Both the position numbers and the translations under genes were made by a program. The notes below the pieces were generated by a model that made no database searches, was not told the origin of the DNA, and worked only from the letters and a program-made list of their open reading frames with translations. This document shows positions 36,962-45,294 of a DNA stretch of 64,000 nt, in pieces. The DNA lies in contig JBBDQZ010000066.1 in assembly GCA_040905705.1 (NCBI GenBank), forward strand, positions 1 through 64,000. Direction: 5' to 3'. The first letter of the stretch is position 1, and each line of letters opens with the position of its first letter. This stretch comes from JBBDQZ01 sp040905705. GTDB taxonomy: Bacteria; Bacteroidota; Rhodothermia; Balneolales; Natronogracilivirgulaceae.

Positions 36962-37064
36962 TTATGAATGATTACGGCGTCTAATTTATTCGATTTTAAC
37001 TGGTCCGGTCGTTATCTGTTAATCCGCACTCGTGGAACCATAGTGCACCCTGCATTTTTCCGAA

Positions 37065-38090
37065 TTACAATATGGACGGCGGGAAATTAAGTCCGGTTTT
37101 TTCCGGCCAGTCCATCATCAAATTGAGATTCTGAACCGCCTGTGATGCCGCCCCTTTCAGCAGATTATCCATTGCAACACCGACGACTACACTACGTCCA
37201 TCCTGTACCCATCCAATGTCGCAGTAAGAACTTCCCGCGACATGTTTCAATTCCGGTAAACCCTCACGCAGACGAACCATAGGAGCATTGTAATACTCTT
37301 CTTCCAGTAAATGTCCAACATGAGACTCTTCGTTCAGCGCAATAGTCAGAGTCATCCAAATCCCGCGAACAAATGGCCCGGATACCGGAACAAACCTCAC
37401 TTCCGGAATCTTCCCGGCCTGGTCGGACAGGGCTTGGTTAACTTCGCCAATGTGTTGATGTTTGTATACCTTATATGCCTTTACATTACCAAAACGATTT
37501 GAAAAATGCGTACCCTCCGAGGGCGATACACCGGAACCTGATGAACCTGTAATTCCCATCACATCACAAGAAGAAATGAGTCCGGTTTTGGCAAAGGGAA
37601 TCAATCCGAGCAACATGGCCGTGGCGAAACAACCGGGGTTAGCAATGTGGCTGGCCATTCGAATATCATTTCGATACCACTCGGTCAATCCGTATACAAA
37701 TTTATCCATCAGTTCGGGAAAAGGGTGGACCCAGTGATACCATTTTTCATAGTCTTCAGGATTCCTTAGCCGAAAATCCGAACTCAAATCAATAATCCGC
37801 CCTTTATATCCTGAATCAAGCAACTGCTTCACTACACCTGCAGATTTTCCATGAGGCAAACCGAGAAAAATGGCATCCGATGTGTCTGAAACAAGTTCAT
37901 CAAATGCAAATATCGGCAACTCCACCAGTGATTCCATGCCACGGTATTGTTCCTGAAAAAGTGACCCGGCCGATTTTCCTCCGTACAATCGGGTAAGAGA
38001 CACATACGGATGTCCGTGTAAAATTCTAATGGTCTCCATGCCGGTATACCCGCTGGCGCCAACAACAGAAACATTTATGGATTGACTCAT
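37065..38090 (-). CDS. argC: N-acetyl-gamma-glutamyl-phosphate reductase
   Basis: 341 residues. NADP-binding GASGYTGMETIR, catalytic C154 in NPGCFATA, and GSSGSGVSPSEGTH. It reduces the acyl-phosphate made by ArgB to the semialdehyde. The start overlaps the upstream P-loop gene by four bases (translational coupling). Confidence 0.96.
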   Translation of the reverse strand: MSQSINVSVVGASGYTGMETIRILHGHPYVSLTRLYGGKSAGSLFQEQYRGMESLVELPIFAFDELVSDTSDAIFLGLPHGKSAGVVKQLLDSGYKGRIIDLSSDFRLRNPEDYEKWYHWVHPFPELMDKFVYGLTEWYRNDIRMASHIANPGCFATAMLLGLIPFAKTGLISSCDVMGITGSSGSGVSPSEGTHFSNRFGNVKAYKVYKHQHIGEVNQALSDQAGKIPEVRFVPVSGPFVRGIWMTLTIALNEESHVGHLLEEEYYNAPMVRLREGLPELKHVAGSSYCDIGWVQDGRSVVVGVAMDNLLKGAASQAVQNLNLMMDWPEKTGLNFPPSIL

Positions 38091-39172
38091 ATGAAGGGTT
38101 CCTTTTTGGTAGGTGCGGCAAAAGTAATTTCTGCGACCATCTCCCCAAGCTTTTCCGGTTCAGCAACGGCATTAACAGCACGAATACCAAGAGTATTCTG
38201 AATAAACTGAATGCCCACAAGGTTATCCGTCACAGGCCCTGTTATGATCGAGATCGCACTTGTATATCTCTTTCGGAAAAAGTGGTCAGCCGACCAGCAT
38301 CCCATAAAATCTTGTGCTGCAACTACATGAGCTCGTGTGAATTGCATAATCTCTTTATCCATTAGCAAACTGTCCACGCCATATGCACCGATAATTCCGT
38401 CACCGAATTCAAGTATGATCACATCCGGATTGTAACCGTTCAGATATTTGATCAATCCTTTTGCCATGGGGAGAATATTTTTCCCGGTAGTGGAAACGAG
38501 CCCGGCCATACCGAAATGTGCAGAGGCAATCGCACCGTTTTCTTTCATTTCTCGGGTATCCCGCATCAGCGAAGCCCCGGTAAGCTTGGCCGCAGCCACT
38601 TTATATCCTTTGGCAGAGAGCTGTCGGACAATCATGGTAGCCGCTTTCGTCTTGCCAACATGCATACAGGTACCGGTCACTGCAATCAGAGGTACACTCT
38701 CCGTAAGATTGTACTCCCAATCGATAGCATAGTCCTGGATACAGGCGTGTTTGTAAATTCCTTCTTCTTCATTTGAGTCAGGGACCATGACTGCACCAAG
38801 CACTTCCACTTTCATGGCCGGACCGTAATCCGGGTGTGGCGACTGGCAATGGCCGACGATACCACCTATATTCAAAATATGGAGAACATCGCCTTTTTTG
38901 ATCGACCTTGGTATAACACCACTGTAGCCTCGTAGCGCCTGTCTTTCTCCAAGTGCGCCTATTACAATCTGATCTTGCCCAAACGGAATGATCTGCCCAT
39001 CACTTGTTTCGATTTCATTATAGCGATCCTTTGTATCAAGTGTCTTTACAGCAACAATATATCCCTCTTCTGCAACAATATTTGGAGCGATATTAACCTG
39101 ATGGTCCAGTTTGACGGATGCCGAACTCGAAGCAATGATATCCGCTGATATTTGTTTTAGTACCATATTCAT
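38087..39172 (-). CDS. P-loop NTPase of unknown role within the arginine operon (DUF1611/MobB-like)
   Basis: 361 residues. Residues 1-155: a domain with no recognised motif. Residues 160-361: a P-loop domain with G167-TCMHVG-K174-T175, a downstream basic switch region (AAKLTGASLMRDTREM), a Walker B-like VIILEFGDG and VVAAQDFMGCWSAD. The P-loop resembles that of DUF1611 and MobB-type proteins. It lies between argG (19 bases) and argC (4-base overlap) in an operon lacking an argD aminotransferase and an acyltransferase. Its biochemical role is unknown. Confidence 0.75.
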   Translation of the reverse strand: MNMVLKQISADIIASSSASVKLDHQVNIAPNIVAEEGYIVAVKTLDTKDRYNEIETSDGQIIPFGQDQIVIGALGERQALRGYSGVIPRSIKKGDVLHILNIGGIVGHCQSPHPDYGPAMKVEVLGAVMVPDSNEEEGIYKHACIQDYAIDWEYNLTESVPLIAVTGTCMHVGKTKAATMIVRQLSAKGYKVAAAKLTGASLMRDTREMKENGAIASAHFGMAGLVSTTGKNILPMAKGLIKYLNGYNPDVIILEFGDGIIGAYGVDSLLMDKEIMQFTRAHVVAAQDFMGCWSADHFFRKRYTSAISIITGPVTDNLVGIQFIQNTLGIRAVNAVAEPEKLGEMVAEITFAAPTKKEPFI

Positions 39173-39191
39173 TCAGTCAATCAACCTGCTT

Positions 39192-40385
39192 TTACTTTGT
39201 TTTGTTATAAAGTTGTGTCCGTATACTGAAAAGCTTGGAGAAAGCCCTTGCCTCGGTTCCGTCCCAGCCTTCTGTTTTCTCACCGTATTTGGCAACAGGA
39301 TTATTCATAATACTATGAGGTGAGTTTGCCTTTAGCGGAAATAACGATCCGCGGCAGGCATAGAGTGTAACCTCTCCCGTAACCCGCGCCTGGGTGGAGT
39401 TAAAAAAAGTTTCGATATCACGCATAACCGGGTCATAAAACCGCGCTTCATGAAGCAAAGTACCATAATGATCGGCAAGATTGTCTTTTATCTGGCGTTG
39501 TTCCTGGCTGAGTACCAGTTTCTCAAGCTCACGATGAGCCGTATAGAGAATTTTAGCAACCGGTGCTTCAAATCCGATACGTCCTTTTATACCAAGGATG
39601 GTATCCCCCAAATGCATTCCCATACCTATGCCATGATAGCGACCGAATTCCCTGAGCGCTTCAAGCAGGGCGGATGCATCCATTTGATGGCCATTCACGG
39701 CAACAGGCAATCCATGAGCAAAATCTATTGTAAGCTCCTCAGGCTCATCATCCTGTTCGTGTGGTGGCTTTAAATTCGGATATGCGTGAAATGGAAGAGC
39801 CTCTTCGCTGGTCAGTGTCTCGACACCACCAACACTGACTCCCCAAATTCCTTCATTGATAGAGTAATCTGTTGTTTTTTTCGGAACTTCAATTCCTTTT
39901 TTGGCCAGATACGATGTGGCGTCTTCACGTGTAAACCCTTCATCCCGAATTGGAGTTATGATTTCAACATCCTGAAGTTTGGTGCGAAGTACCACGTCAA
40001 AGCGGACCTGATCATTGCCGGCGCCTGTGGAACCATGAGCAATGCGGTTAGTACCTTGCTCCCGGGCATATTCCAGGATCATTTCCGCCTGAATGTAACG
40101 CTCAGAGCCAACACACAAGGGATATGTGCGGTCTCGCAATACATTGCCCTTGATCAAGTAGGATAAAATGCGATCATATAACGGTGGGAATCCATCAAAA
40201 CAGGCAAATTCTGCTGCACCCAGCGAAAGTGCCCGATCCCGGATTGTTTCTTTTTGCAACCGCGTCAATCCGACGCAATCAACAATCACAGCATGTACAT
40301 CCGACCGGTATTTTTCTTTCAGATAGGGAATACAAAAACTGGTATCCAGTCCCCCACTATACGCAAGTACAATTGGATCATTCAT
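39192..40385 (-). CDS. argG: Argininosuccinate synthase
   Basis: 397 residues. N-terminal ATP-pyrophosphatase motif AYSGGLDTSFC, then GSTGAGNDQVRFD and INEGIWGVSVGGVE. It joins citrulline and aspartate with ATP. First structural gene of the operon, 154 bases downstream of the leader-peptide stop, with an attenuator between. Confidence 0.97.
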   Translation of the reverse strand: MNDPIVLAYSGGLDTSFCIPYLKEKYRSDVHAVIVDCVGLTRLQKETIRDRALSLGAAEFACFDGFPPLYDRILSYLIKGNVLRDRTYPLCVGSERYIQAEMILEYAREQGTNRIAHGSTGAGNDQVRFDVVLRTKLQDVEIITPIRDEGFTREDATSYLAKKGIEVPKKTTDYSINEGIWGVSVGGVETLTSEEALPFHAYPNLKPPHEQDDEPEELTIDFAHGLPVAVNGHQMDASALLEALREFGRYHGIGMGMHLGDTILGIKGRIGFEAPVAKILYTAHRELEKLVLSQEQRQIKDNLADHYGTLLHEARFYDPVMRDIETFFNSTQARVTGEVTLYACRGSLFPLKANSPHSIMNNPVAKYGEKTEGWDGTEARAFSKLFSIRTQLYNKTK

Positions 40386-40476
40386 AATATGATAATAGAA
40401 TTAGGGGTTTAATTTCCGCATTTCAGATATATTAACCGGTTATTCTCAATTTTAAAAAGCCGTGAAAAAAACAGAT

Positions 40477-40507
40477 AAAAAAAAAGCAGAACCCGTGAAG
40501 ATTCTGC
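40477..40507 (-). terminator. Attenuator terminator in the arg operon leader
   Basis: On the minus strand GCAGAA (40507-40502) pairs with TTCTGC (40491-40486) around a 10-base loop and is followed by nine T residues (40485-40477): a complete intrinsic terminator before argG. It can only make sense as a regulated terminator, since the gene starts 92 bases beyond it. Confidence 0.85.
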
Positions 40508-40600
40508 CTTTTTAAAATAAACGATAAAATACTGGTTTTCAGACACAATCTTCACATAAACCAACCCACAGGCGGAGACGAAAACGTCGGCGACGGTTGC
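40495..40600 (-). promoter_or_regulatory. Antiterminator and pause hairpin of the arg attenuator
   Basis: The leader's last codons contain GTGAAGATT (40555-40547), perfectly complementary to AATCTTCAC (40503-40495) in the 5' arm and loop of the terminator, so the two pairings exclude each other. Upstream, GCAACC (40600-40595) can pair with GGTTGG (40566-40561), and GACG-TTTT-CGTC (40588-40577) makes an inner hairpin over the Arg codons, a likely pause structure. A ribosome stalled at the Arg codons would leave GTGAAGATT free; one at the stop codon would cover it. Confidence 0.8.
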
Positions 40601-40634
40601 TAATACGTATATTGATTGTGTGCTGATTGATCAT
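40539..40634 (-). CDS. argL: Arginine-rich leader peptide (arg attenuator)
   Basis: 31 residues, ATG at 40634, TGA at 40539-40541. It begins MINQHTINIR and contains a run N-RRRR-F-R-L-R at residues 13-21; seven of 31 residues are Arg (10, 14-17, 19, 21). Both CGT/CGC/CGA codons are used. It directly precedes a terminator and an alternative pairing segment, which is the layout of a translation-coupled attenuator responding to charged tRNA-Arg. The symbol is descriptive. No clear Shine-Dalgarno sequence; a TTG-N20-nnTTTG promoter-like pair at about 40643-40673 would place transcription start very close to the ATG, so the promoter is uncertain. Confidence 0.85.
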   Translation of the reverse strand: MINQHTINIRISNRRRRFRLRLWVGLCEDCV

Positions 40635-40788
40635 AATGAAACCAAAGAACCGAATATTTTTGTTTAAAGTCAACGCCTAATCCTGATTCTTGTATCTATT
40701 TACTATATCAAAAAGGCTCTGCTAAATATAAACCCTGTAAATTTATCTTCATCATCATTTTAATCTACACTGTTACTCTATAACCTGA

Positions 40789-41334
40789 ATGATCATGATC
40801 TACGAGTTTTTAAATTCCAAACCTGAAATTGACGAATCCTGCTTTATCGCACCCAGTGCCGATGTTATCGGTAATGTAACCCTTGGTAAAGAGTCCAGCA
40901 TATGGTTTAACACTACCATAAGAGGCGATGTGAATTATATTCAAATCGGAGAACGGTCCAATATTCAAGATAATTCCTGCGTACATGTCACAAACCGGAT
41001 CGCCCCGACGATCATAGGAGATCAGGTAACGGTCGGGCATGGGGCCATTATTCACGGATGTACTATTCATGAACGTGTGCTGATTGGTATGCAGTCGGTC
41101 ATACTTGATCATGCCGTCATCGAAACAGATTGTATGATTGCTGCGGGGAGTCTGGTCCCGCCGGGTAAAACCATGCCCTCCGGATATCTTTGTATGGGCG
41201 CTCCGGCCAAACCGGTCCGTAAACTGACCAGTGAAGAAATCGAGTCGTTGGTTAAATATTCGGATAACTACGTAACCTACATCCGGGCATATCAACAAAA
41301 AGACACTTATAAAACCAATCCTTTTTATAAATAA
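40789..41334 (+). CDS. Gamma-carbonic-anhydrase-like hexapeptide-repeat protein
   Basis: 181 residues. Left-handed beta-helix repeats (ADVIGNVTLGKESSIWFNT, IGDQVTVGHGAII) and the metal ligands H66, H84 and H89. Matches the YrdA/gamma-CA family, in which many members are inactive or have other activities. A C-terminal helix follows the coils. It is the first gene after the divergent arg leader region. Confidence 0.92.
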   Translation: MIMIYEFLNSKPEIDESCFIAPSADVIGNVTLGKESSIWFNTTIRGDVNYIQIGERSNIQDNSCVHVTNRIAPTIIGDQVTVGHGAIIHGCTIHERVLIGMQSVILDHAVIETDCMIAAGSLVPPGKTMPSGYLCMGAPAKPVRKLTSEEIESLVKYSDNYVTYIRAYQQKDTYKTNPFYK

Positions 41335-41550
41335 ATGAACCAGCATTTCTTCGTTTTGTATCTGTTCTTCCGGACAATCACCATCGGCCATCAATGTGAT
41401 TCTGAAGGCATACGTCAATATGCAATCTTTTGTATATTGAAAAATATATTGATCATTTTAGATCATTCATTGAAATGATCGGTTATATGAGCCAATGCAA
41501 TAATTATTGCATGGCCAAACCCATGTACCGCCTCAACAATCCTTAACGTT

Positions 41551-42465
41551 TTGTCTTCGTTTTTTTCCAAACATTTAAGCAAGATCATTATCTATGCATC
41601 CCTGATCTTTCTGTTAGCAGGCCTGTACTACGCTGACTATCTGATCAGGCCAACCGTCTTCTCCTATCCCTATTTGTTTTATTCGGTGTTTTTCCTTTGG
41701 GTCGGTTTTCTTCTATACAGCATATGCTGGGGCAAAGTTTTGGGATCTGAATATCACAATATCCGTAACCGCACCATTATGGCCAGTGCCGGCCTTTCGA
41801 TATTTGGAAAATACATTCCGGGGAGACTCTGGGTACTGCTTGGCCGCTCGGCTTATGTTGAAAAACACAGCGAGCATAACCTTGGCTCCCTTTCACTTCT
41901 TTCCTTCAAAGAGCAGATTATCAGCATCTGGGTCGGATTTTTTCTAGGGTTGATCGGCTACAATCTCGCCGGAAATTTCTCCTATGGCGGGGTAACAGGT
42001 ATGCTGGTCTGGTTGGGGATCACCCCGTTTATCTTCAGCTCACTGCTGCCGAATATCGTCAATAACGTGATGAAAAGAGTGATGAAGCGGGAAGTCAATA
42101 TTTCACCGCTCGACTGGCACATGATCCGGCGGGTGGTACCCTACAGCTTATTGAACTGGGGAATCTGGGGAATCGGATTTTATTTTTTAGTGCAGGCGCT
42201 GGTATCTCAGGATGTTCCTCTATTGACCGGTTTGTGCTTCCCGCTGGCCGCTAACATCGGGGTACTCGCTTTTTTTGCACCCGGAGGAATAGGTGTCCGG
42301 GAAACCATGATCGTCATATACCTCAATCAGCTCGGACTTAGTGTTGCCGAAGCCACCACCATTGCAATAGCCTCACGACTCTGGTTCCTCCTCGGGGAAG
42401 TCTTCCTGTTCGCTGTTGGTAACGCCGCACATATCGCACGCTCTTTCTGGCGTCCCATTAACTAA
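41551..42465 (+). CDS. LPG-synthase-like (UPF0104 family) membrane protein
   Basis: 304 residues with about eight hydrophobic helices. Motifs GKYIPGRLWVLLGR and FFAPGGIGVRE, the signature of the lysylphosphatidylglycerol synthase transmembrane family. TTG start; no ATG lies in frame upstream. The transferase domain of MprF is absent, so this is the flippase-like half only. Such proteins often sit in glycolipid or envelope loci; the role is unknown here. Confidence 0.85.
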   Translation: MSSFFSKHLSKIIIYASLIFLLAGLYYADYLIRPTVFSYPYLFYSVFFLWVGFLLYSICWGKVLGSEYHNIRNRTIMASAGLSIFGKYIPGRLWVLLGRSAYVEKHSEHNLGSLSLLSFKEQIISIWVGFFLGLIGYNLAGNFSYGGVTGMLVWLGITPFIFSSLLPNIVNNVMKRVMKREVNISPLDWHMIRRVVPYSLLNWGIWGIGFYFLVQALVSQDVPLLTGLCFPLAANIGVLAFFAPGGIGVRETMIVIYLNQLGLSVAEATTIAIASRLWFLLGEVFLFAVGNAAHIARSFWRPIN

Positions 42466-42513
42466 CAAATGAAAGTGTTTATTATCCGATGCGGTTCGTC
42501 TACAAATCCCTGT

Positions 42514-43023
42514 TTAGTTTGAATTATAGAAGATATCCCGGTGCGTGGTAAAACCGGCACTTACCGTGACCGTATAAGGAAACTGGGCCGGCGAAAAAAT
42601 CCTGGACTCTTCAGAGCTGTCCGCCTGAACCTGCGTTGCGGAAAATTCATCCAGATATATTTCAGCATTCAATGGAGTATCCATAGCCGGAACTTCGATA
42701 ATATAATTACCGGAATCATCCACTGTAGTTGCATAAGACAATTTTTGATAATTCACACCTGGCTGTGGACTTGCAACGAAGTCTTCGGAGTCCATCAGAA
42801 CCTTGATATTGGTGCCAGCCGGTGGCCGCTCAAAATTCATTTCCACCACACCGGTTGTATCGTTGGTTAAATCGAGATTTGCATATACAGTACCTCGAAT
42901 CGTTGCCACTTTATCCTCATTAATGACATTGATAGGATCCGGATTTGTGATATTTTCGCAGGCCGATATCACAGCCATAACAGCTGCCAAAGAGAGTATC
43001 AAAAAGACGTGTAAAGTTTTCAT
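42514..43023 (-). CDS. Hypothetical lipoprotein with a beta-sandwich-like region
   Basis: 169 residues. Lipobox VISAC (C22), followed by a linker and a domain of alternating strands (KVATIRGTVYANLDL, then TTVDDSGNYIIEVPA) resembling a carboxypeptidase-regulatory or Ig-like sandwich. 41 bases downstream of the barrel protein gene on the same strand, so probably an outer-membrane pair. Confidence 0.75.
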   Translation of the reverse strand: MKTLHVFLILSLAAVMAVISACENITNPDPINVINEDKVATIRGTVYANLDLTNDTTGVVEMNFERPPAGTNIKVLMDSEDFVASPQPGVNYQKLSYATTVDDSGNYIIEVPAMDTPLNAEIYLDEFSATQVQADSSEESRIFSPAQFPYTVTVSAGFTTHRDIFYNSN

Positions 43024-43064
43024 AGTACGTTGATTTGCTTAATGGTGATAAAAAGTTGGTTGGG

Positions 43065-43913
43065 TTAGAAATGGAACATCAGGTTGATGGAGCCCCCATA
43101 GTTTCCGGTACTCAGAGTCATACTGTTTCCCCCTTCGGAAATAGATTTCCGGGTTTGAACAGTCCCGGAAACGGTGTCCCAATACTCAAAAGTTGATTGT
43201 TGACGATATACTTTGTTAAAACTAAAGCCGAGCATGAATTCTGCTCCTATAGATATTTTTGGAGCAAAGAAATATTCCACACCGATAAACCCGTCAAGTC
43301 CGGCACCCAGTTGCTTGTTTGTTTTCCGTTCAACAATACGTTCAAATCGTCCATTATTTACCATGCCAAATGTTGAGCTGGGAGACTGATTGCTCTCCGT
43401 GATGGGATTACCATAGTCATATTCAGTAGTACTATTTTGGTACATGAAACTTGCTTCACCACCGAACACGCCAACAACTTTTCCCTCTCCCCGACGAAAC
43501 TCCAGTCCTGAACCAACTTGAACATTCGAGAAAGAGTTGACCCACTCATCCGTCACTTCAACATCCGGATCAGGAATTTGCTGATTATCAAGCATCACCC
43601 GGTTTCGACTAGTGACTCTGCTTTGTCCTAATCTAAGTCTGGTTCTCAAAGCCATGTCGTTTGTTAGAAAATACTTCCCTAAAACTTGCTGAGACGCTCT
43701 GGGAAAGTCAGCACTTACCGAATTATTCGTTGAGCCATTGAATATATTACCGAGATACTCCAGAAACGGTACGGCGTCAAAACCCAGACCAATATTTCCG
43801 GCCTCTGGTAACACAACAGGCTGATTTTCATCAGCTCCACCGGACACTTGCGCATAAGCACTGTTTATAATCAGTAAATGCGCAAATACTATAATTAATA
43901 ATTGTTTGTTCAT
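43065..43913 (-). CDS. Porin-like outer-membrane beta-barrel protein
   Basis: 282 residues. Signal peptide about 1-21 (IVFAHLLIINSAYA). Alternating polar/hydrophobic strands from about residue 40 (GNIGLGFDAVPFLEYLG) to a C-terminal SINLMFHF with terminal Phe, the usual barrel end. No specific family. Paired with the lipoprotein gene downstream. Confidence 0.82.
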   Translation of the reverse strand: MNKQLLIIVFAHLLIINSAYAQVSGGADENQPVVLPEAGNIGLGFDAVPFLEYLGNIFNGSTNNSVSADFPRASQQVLGKYFLTNDMALRTRLRLGQSRVTSRNRVMLDNQQIPDPDVEVTDEWVNSFSNVQVGSGLEFRRGEGKVVGVFGGEASFMYQNSTTEYDYGNPITESNQSPSSTFGMVNNGRFERIVERKTNKQLGAGLDGFIGVEYFFAPKISIGAEFMLGFSFNKVYRQQSTFEYWDTVSGTVQTRKSISEGGNSMTLSTGNYGGSINLMFHF

Positions 43914-44124
43914 AAGTAGTCATTTTTGTGAATACATGGGTTGTGACAATAATATTACTTTTTTTTAATAAATGTTAGTTTTTTTTAATAAATACTTTTC
44001 ACCGGATATTCTTCCTTATGGATTGCCGTTTCTTAAATACCCGTGTTTGCTTGTACTTTGCATAGAAGAGGTGTTTGTTCATTCTTCAGAAGAATGCGGA
44101 TTTTTCAGAACATCGGACTTGCCT
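43914..44124. other. Gap between hemW and the barrel gene
   Basis: 211 bases, T-rich on the plus strand. A perfect palindrome CATTCTTC-A-GAAGAATG lies at about 44079-44095, downstream of hemW on the minus strand, without a U-tract. It could be a transcript-end hairpin or an operator. The promoter of the barrel gene should also lie here. Confidence 0.35.
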
Positions 44125-45294
44125 CTACAAAATCCTGACAGTGATTGCATCGACCAGTGCAAAACCTTTTTTTGTAAGTCTAATCGGATTTTCCGGATAC
44201 ATCAGGCCTTCATCCCGAAAAATGCTCAACTGCTTTTTCTGATCTTCATTGAATGTATAGTTATATTTTGCCTTCAATTCTTCCTCCGAAATACCCTCAA
44301 CACATCTCAGTCCCATCATAATGCGTTCTTCTGCCAGCGTTTTCAACGATAAGGTTTCTTCAACAGGTTTGGCATCTGTAATTTTTGGATTGGAAATGCC
44401 AGGATAATGTAGCGTATGCTTCGGTTTCCGGTATATATGCAGATCGGGAGGGTTGTGCCATCGTCTCGCAGAGGTTTCACCGGGTTTCCAGTAAAAAGAA
44501 TGGGCAGCAGGACCCAGCCCAAGATAGTTTTCATGACGCCAATAAGCAGAGTTGTGAACAGCTTCGTGCCCCGGTATAGCATAATTGCTGACTTCATACT
44601 GTCTTAACCCATTTGAAAACAATGCATTGCGAATAAAGCGTGACTGTTTGACTATATCATCATCGCAAGCGGGTTGAAGCCGTCCCAACTCATATTGTTT
44701 TCCAAGCCTTGTTTTAGGTTCTATGGTTAATGAATAAGCTGAAACATGAGGTGGGCTGTATGAAAGGAGACAGTGAAGATCATCCCGGAGCTGTTCTTCG
44801 GTTTGACCCGGACTGCCATAAATAAGATCTACGCTGAATGACTTCAAACCGGAATCCGCCAGAAGCTCCAATGCCTGATGAGCCTGCCGGACAGTGTGTG
44901 CACGATGCATGAATTTCAGCAATTCCGGCTGAAATGACTGAATCCCCATACTTAAGCGCGTGACTCCCAATTGTTTCACACTGGTCAACCAGTTTTTGGT
45001 CAGATCTTCGGGGTTGACTTCCACAGTGAACTCTTTCAACCAATCTAAATCGAATCGCCAATGTATGACTTCAACCAGCCGTTTTATCTGGTCAGACGAT
45101 AATCGTGATGGTGTGCCTCCCCCAATATATATGGTTTCCAATGGTTCAGACAGAACGGGGGATTGAGTTGAAGCTACCTCCTCTAAAAGCGCCTCTAAAA
45201 ATGTCGGAATGAGCTCATCCTTTGTAACAAAATAGAAATTACAATAGGAACAAGCCTGCTTGCAAAATGGAATGTGTATATAAATTCCGCTCAC
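44125..45294 (-). CDS. hemW: HemW radical SAM haem chaperone
   Basis: 389 residues. GTG start shares one base with the stop of the preceding gene. Radical SAM cluster C11-x3-C15-x2-C18 (FCKQACSYC), then IYIGGGTPSRLS and SVDLIYGSPGQT, and a C-terminal HemN-like domain. HemW binds haem and delivers it to respiratory enzymes; earlier annotation as coproporphyrinogen oxidase is usually wrong for this subfamily. Co-translated with a T9SS-cargo gene. Confidence 0.93.
   Translation of the reverse strand: MSGIYIHIPFCKQACSYCNFYFVTKDELIPTFLEALLEEVASTQSPVLSEPLETIYIGGGTPSRLSSDQIKRLVEVIHWRFDLDWLKEFTVEVNPEDLTKNWLTSVKQLGVTRLSMGIQSFQPELLKFMHRAHTVRQAHQALELLADSGLKSFSVDLIYGSPGQTEEQLRDDLHCLLSYSPPHVSAYSLTIEPKTRLGKQYELGRLQPACDDDIVKQSRFIRNALFSNGLRQYEVSNYAIPGHEAVHNSAYWRHENYLGLGPAAHSFYWKPGETSARRWHNPPDLHIYRKPKHTLHYPGISNPKITDAKPVEETLSLKTLAEERIMMGLRCVEGISEEELKAKYNYTFNEDQKKQLSIFRDEGLMYPENPIRLTKKGFALVDAITVRIL

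Noticed and set aside
40810..41418. 202-codon minus-strand frame opposite the gamma-carbonic-anhydrase-like gene
   Set aside because: The plus-strand product has hexapeptide repeats and metal ligands; the antisense frame is explained by codon bias.
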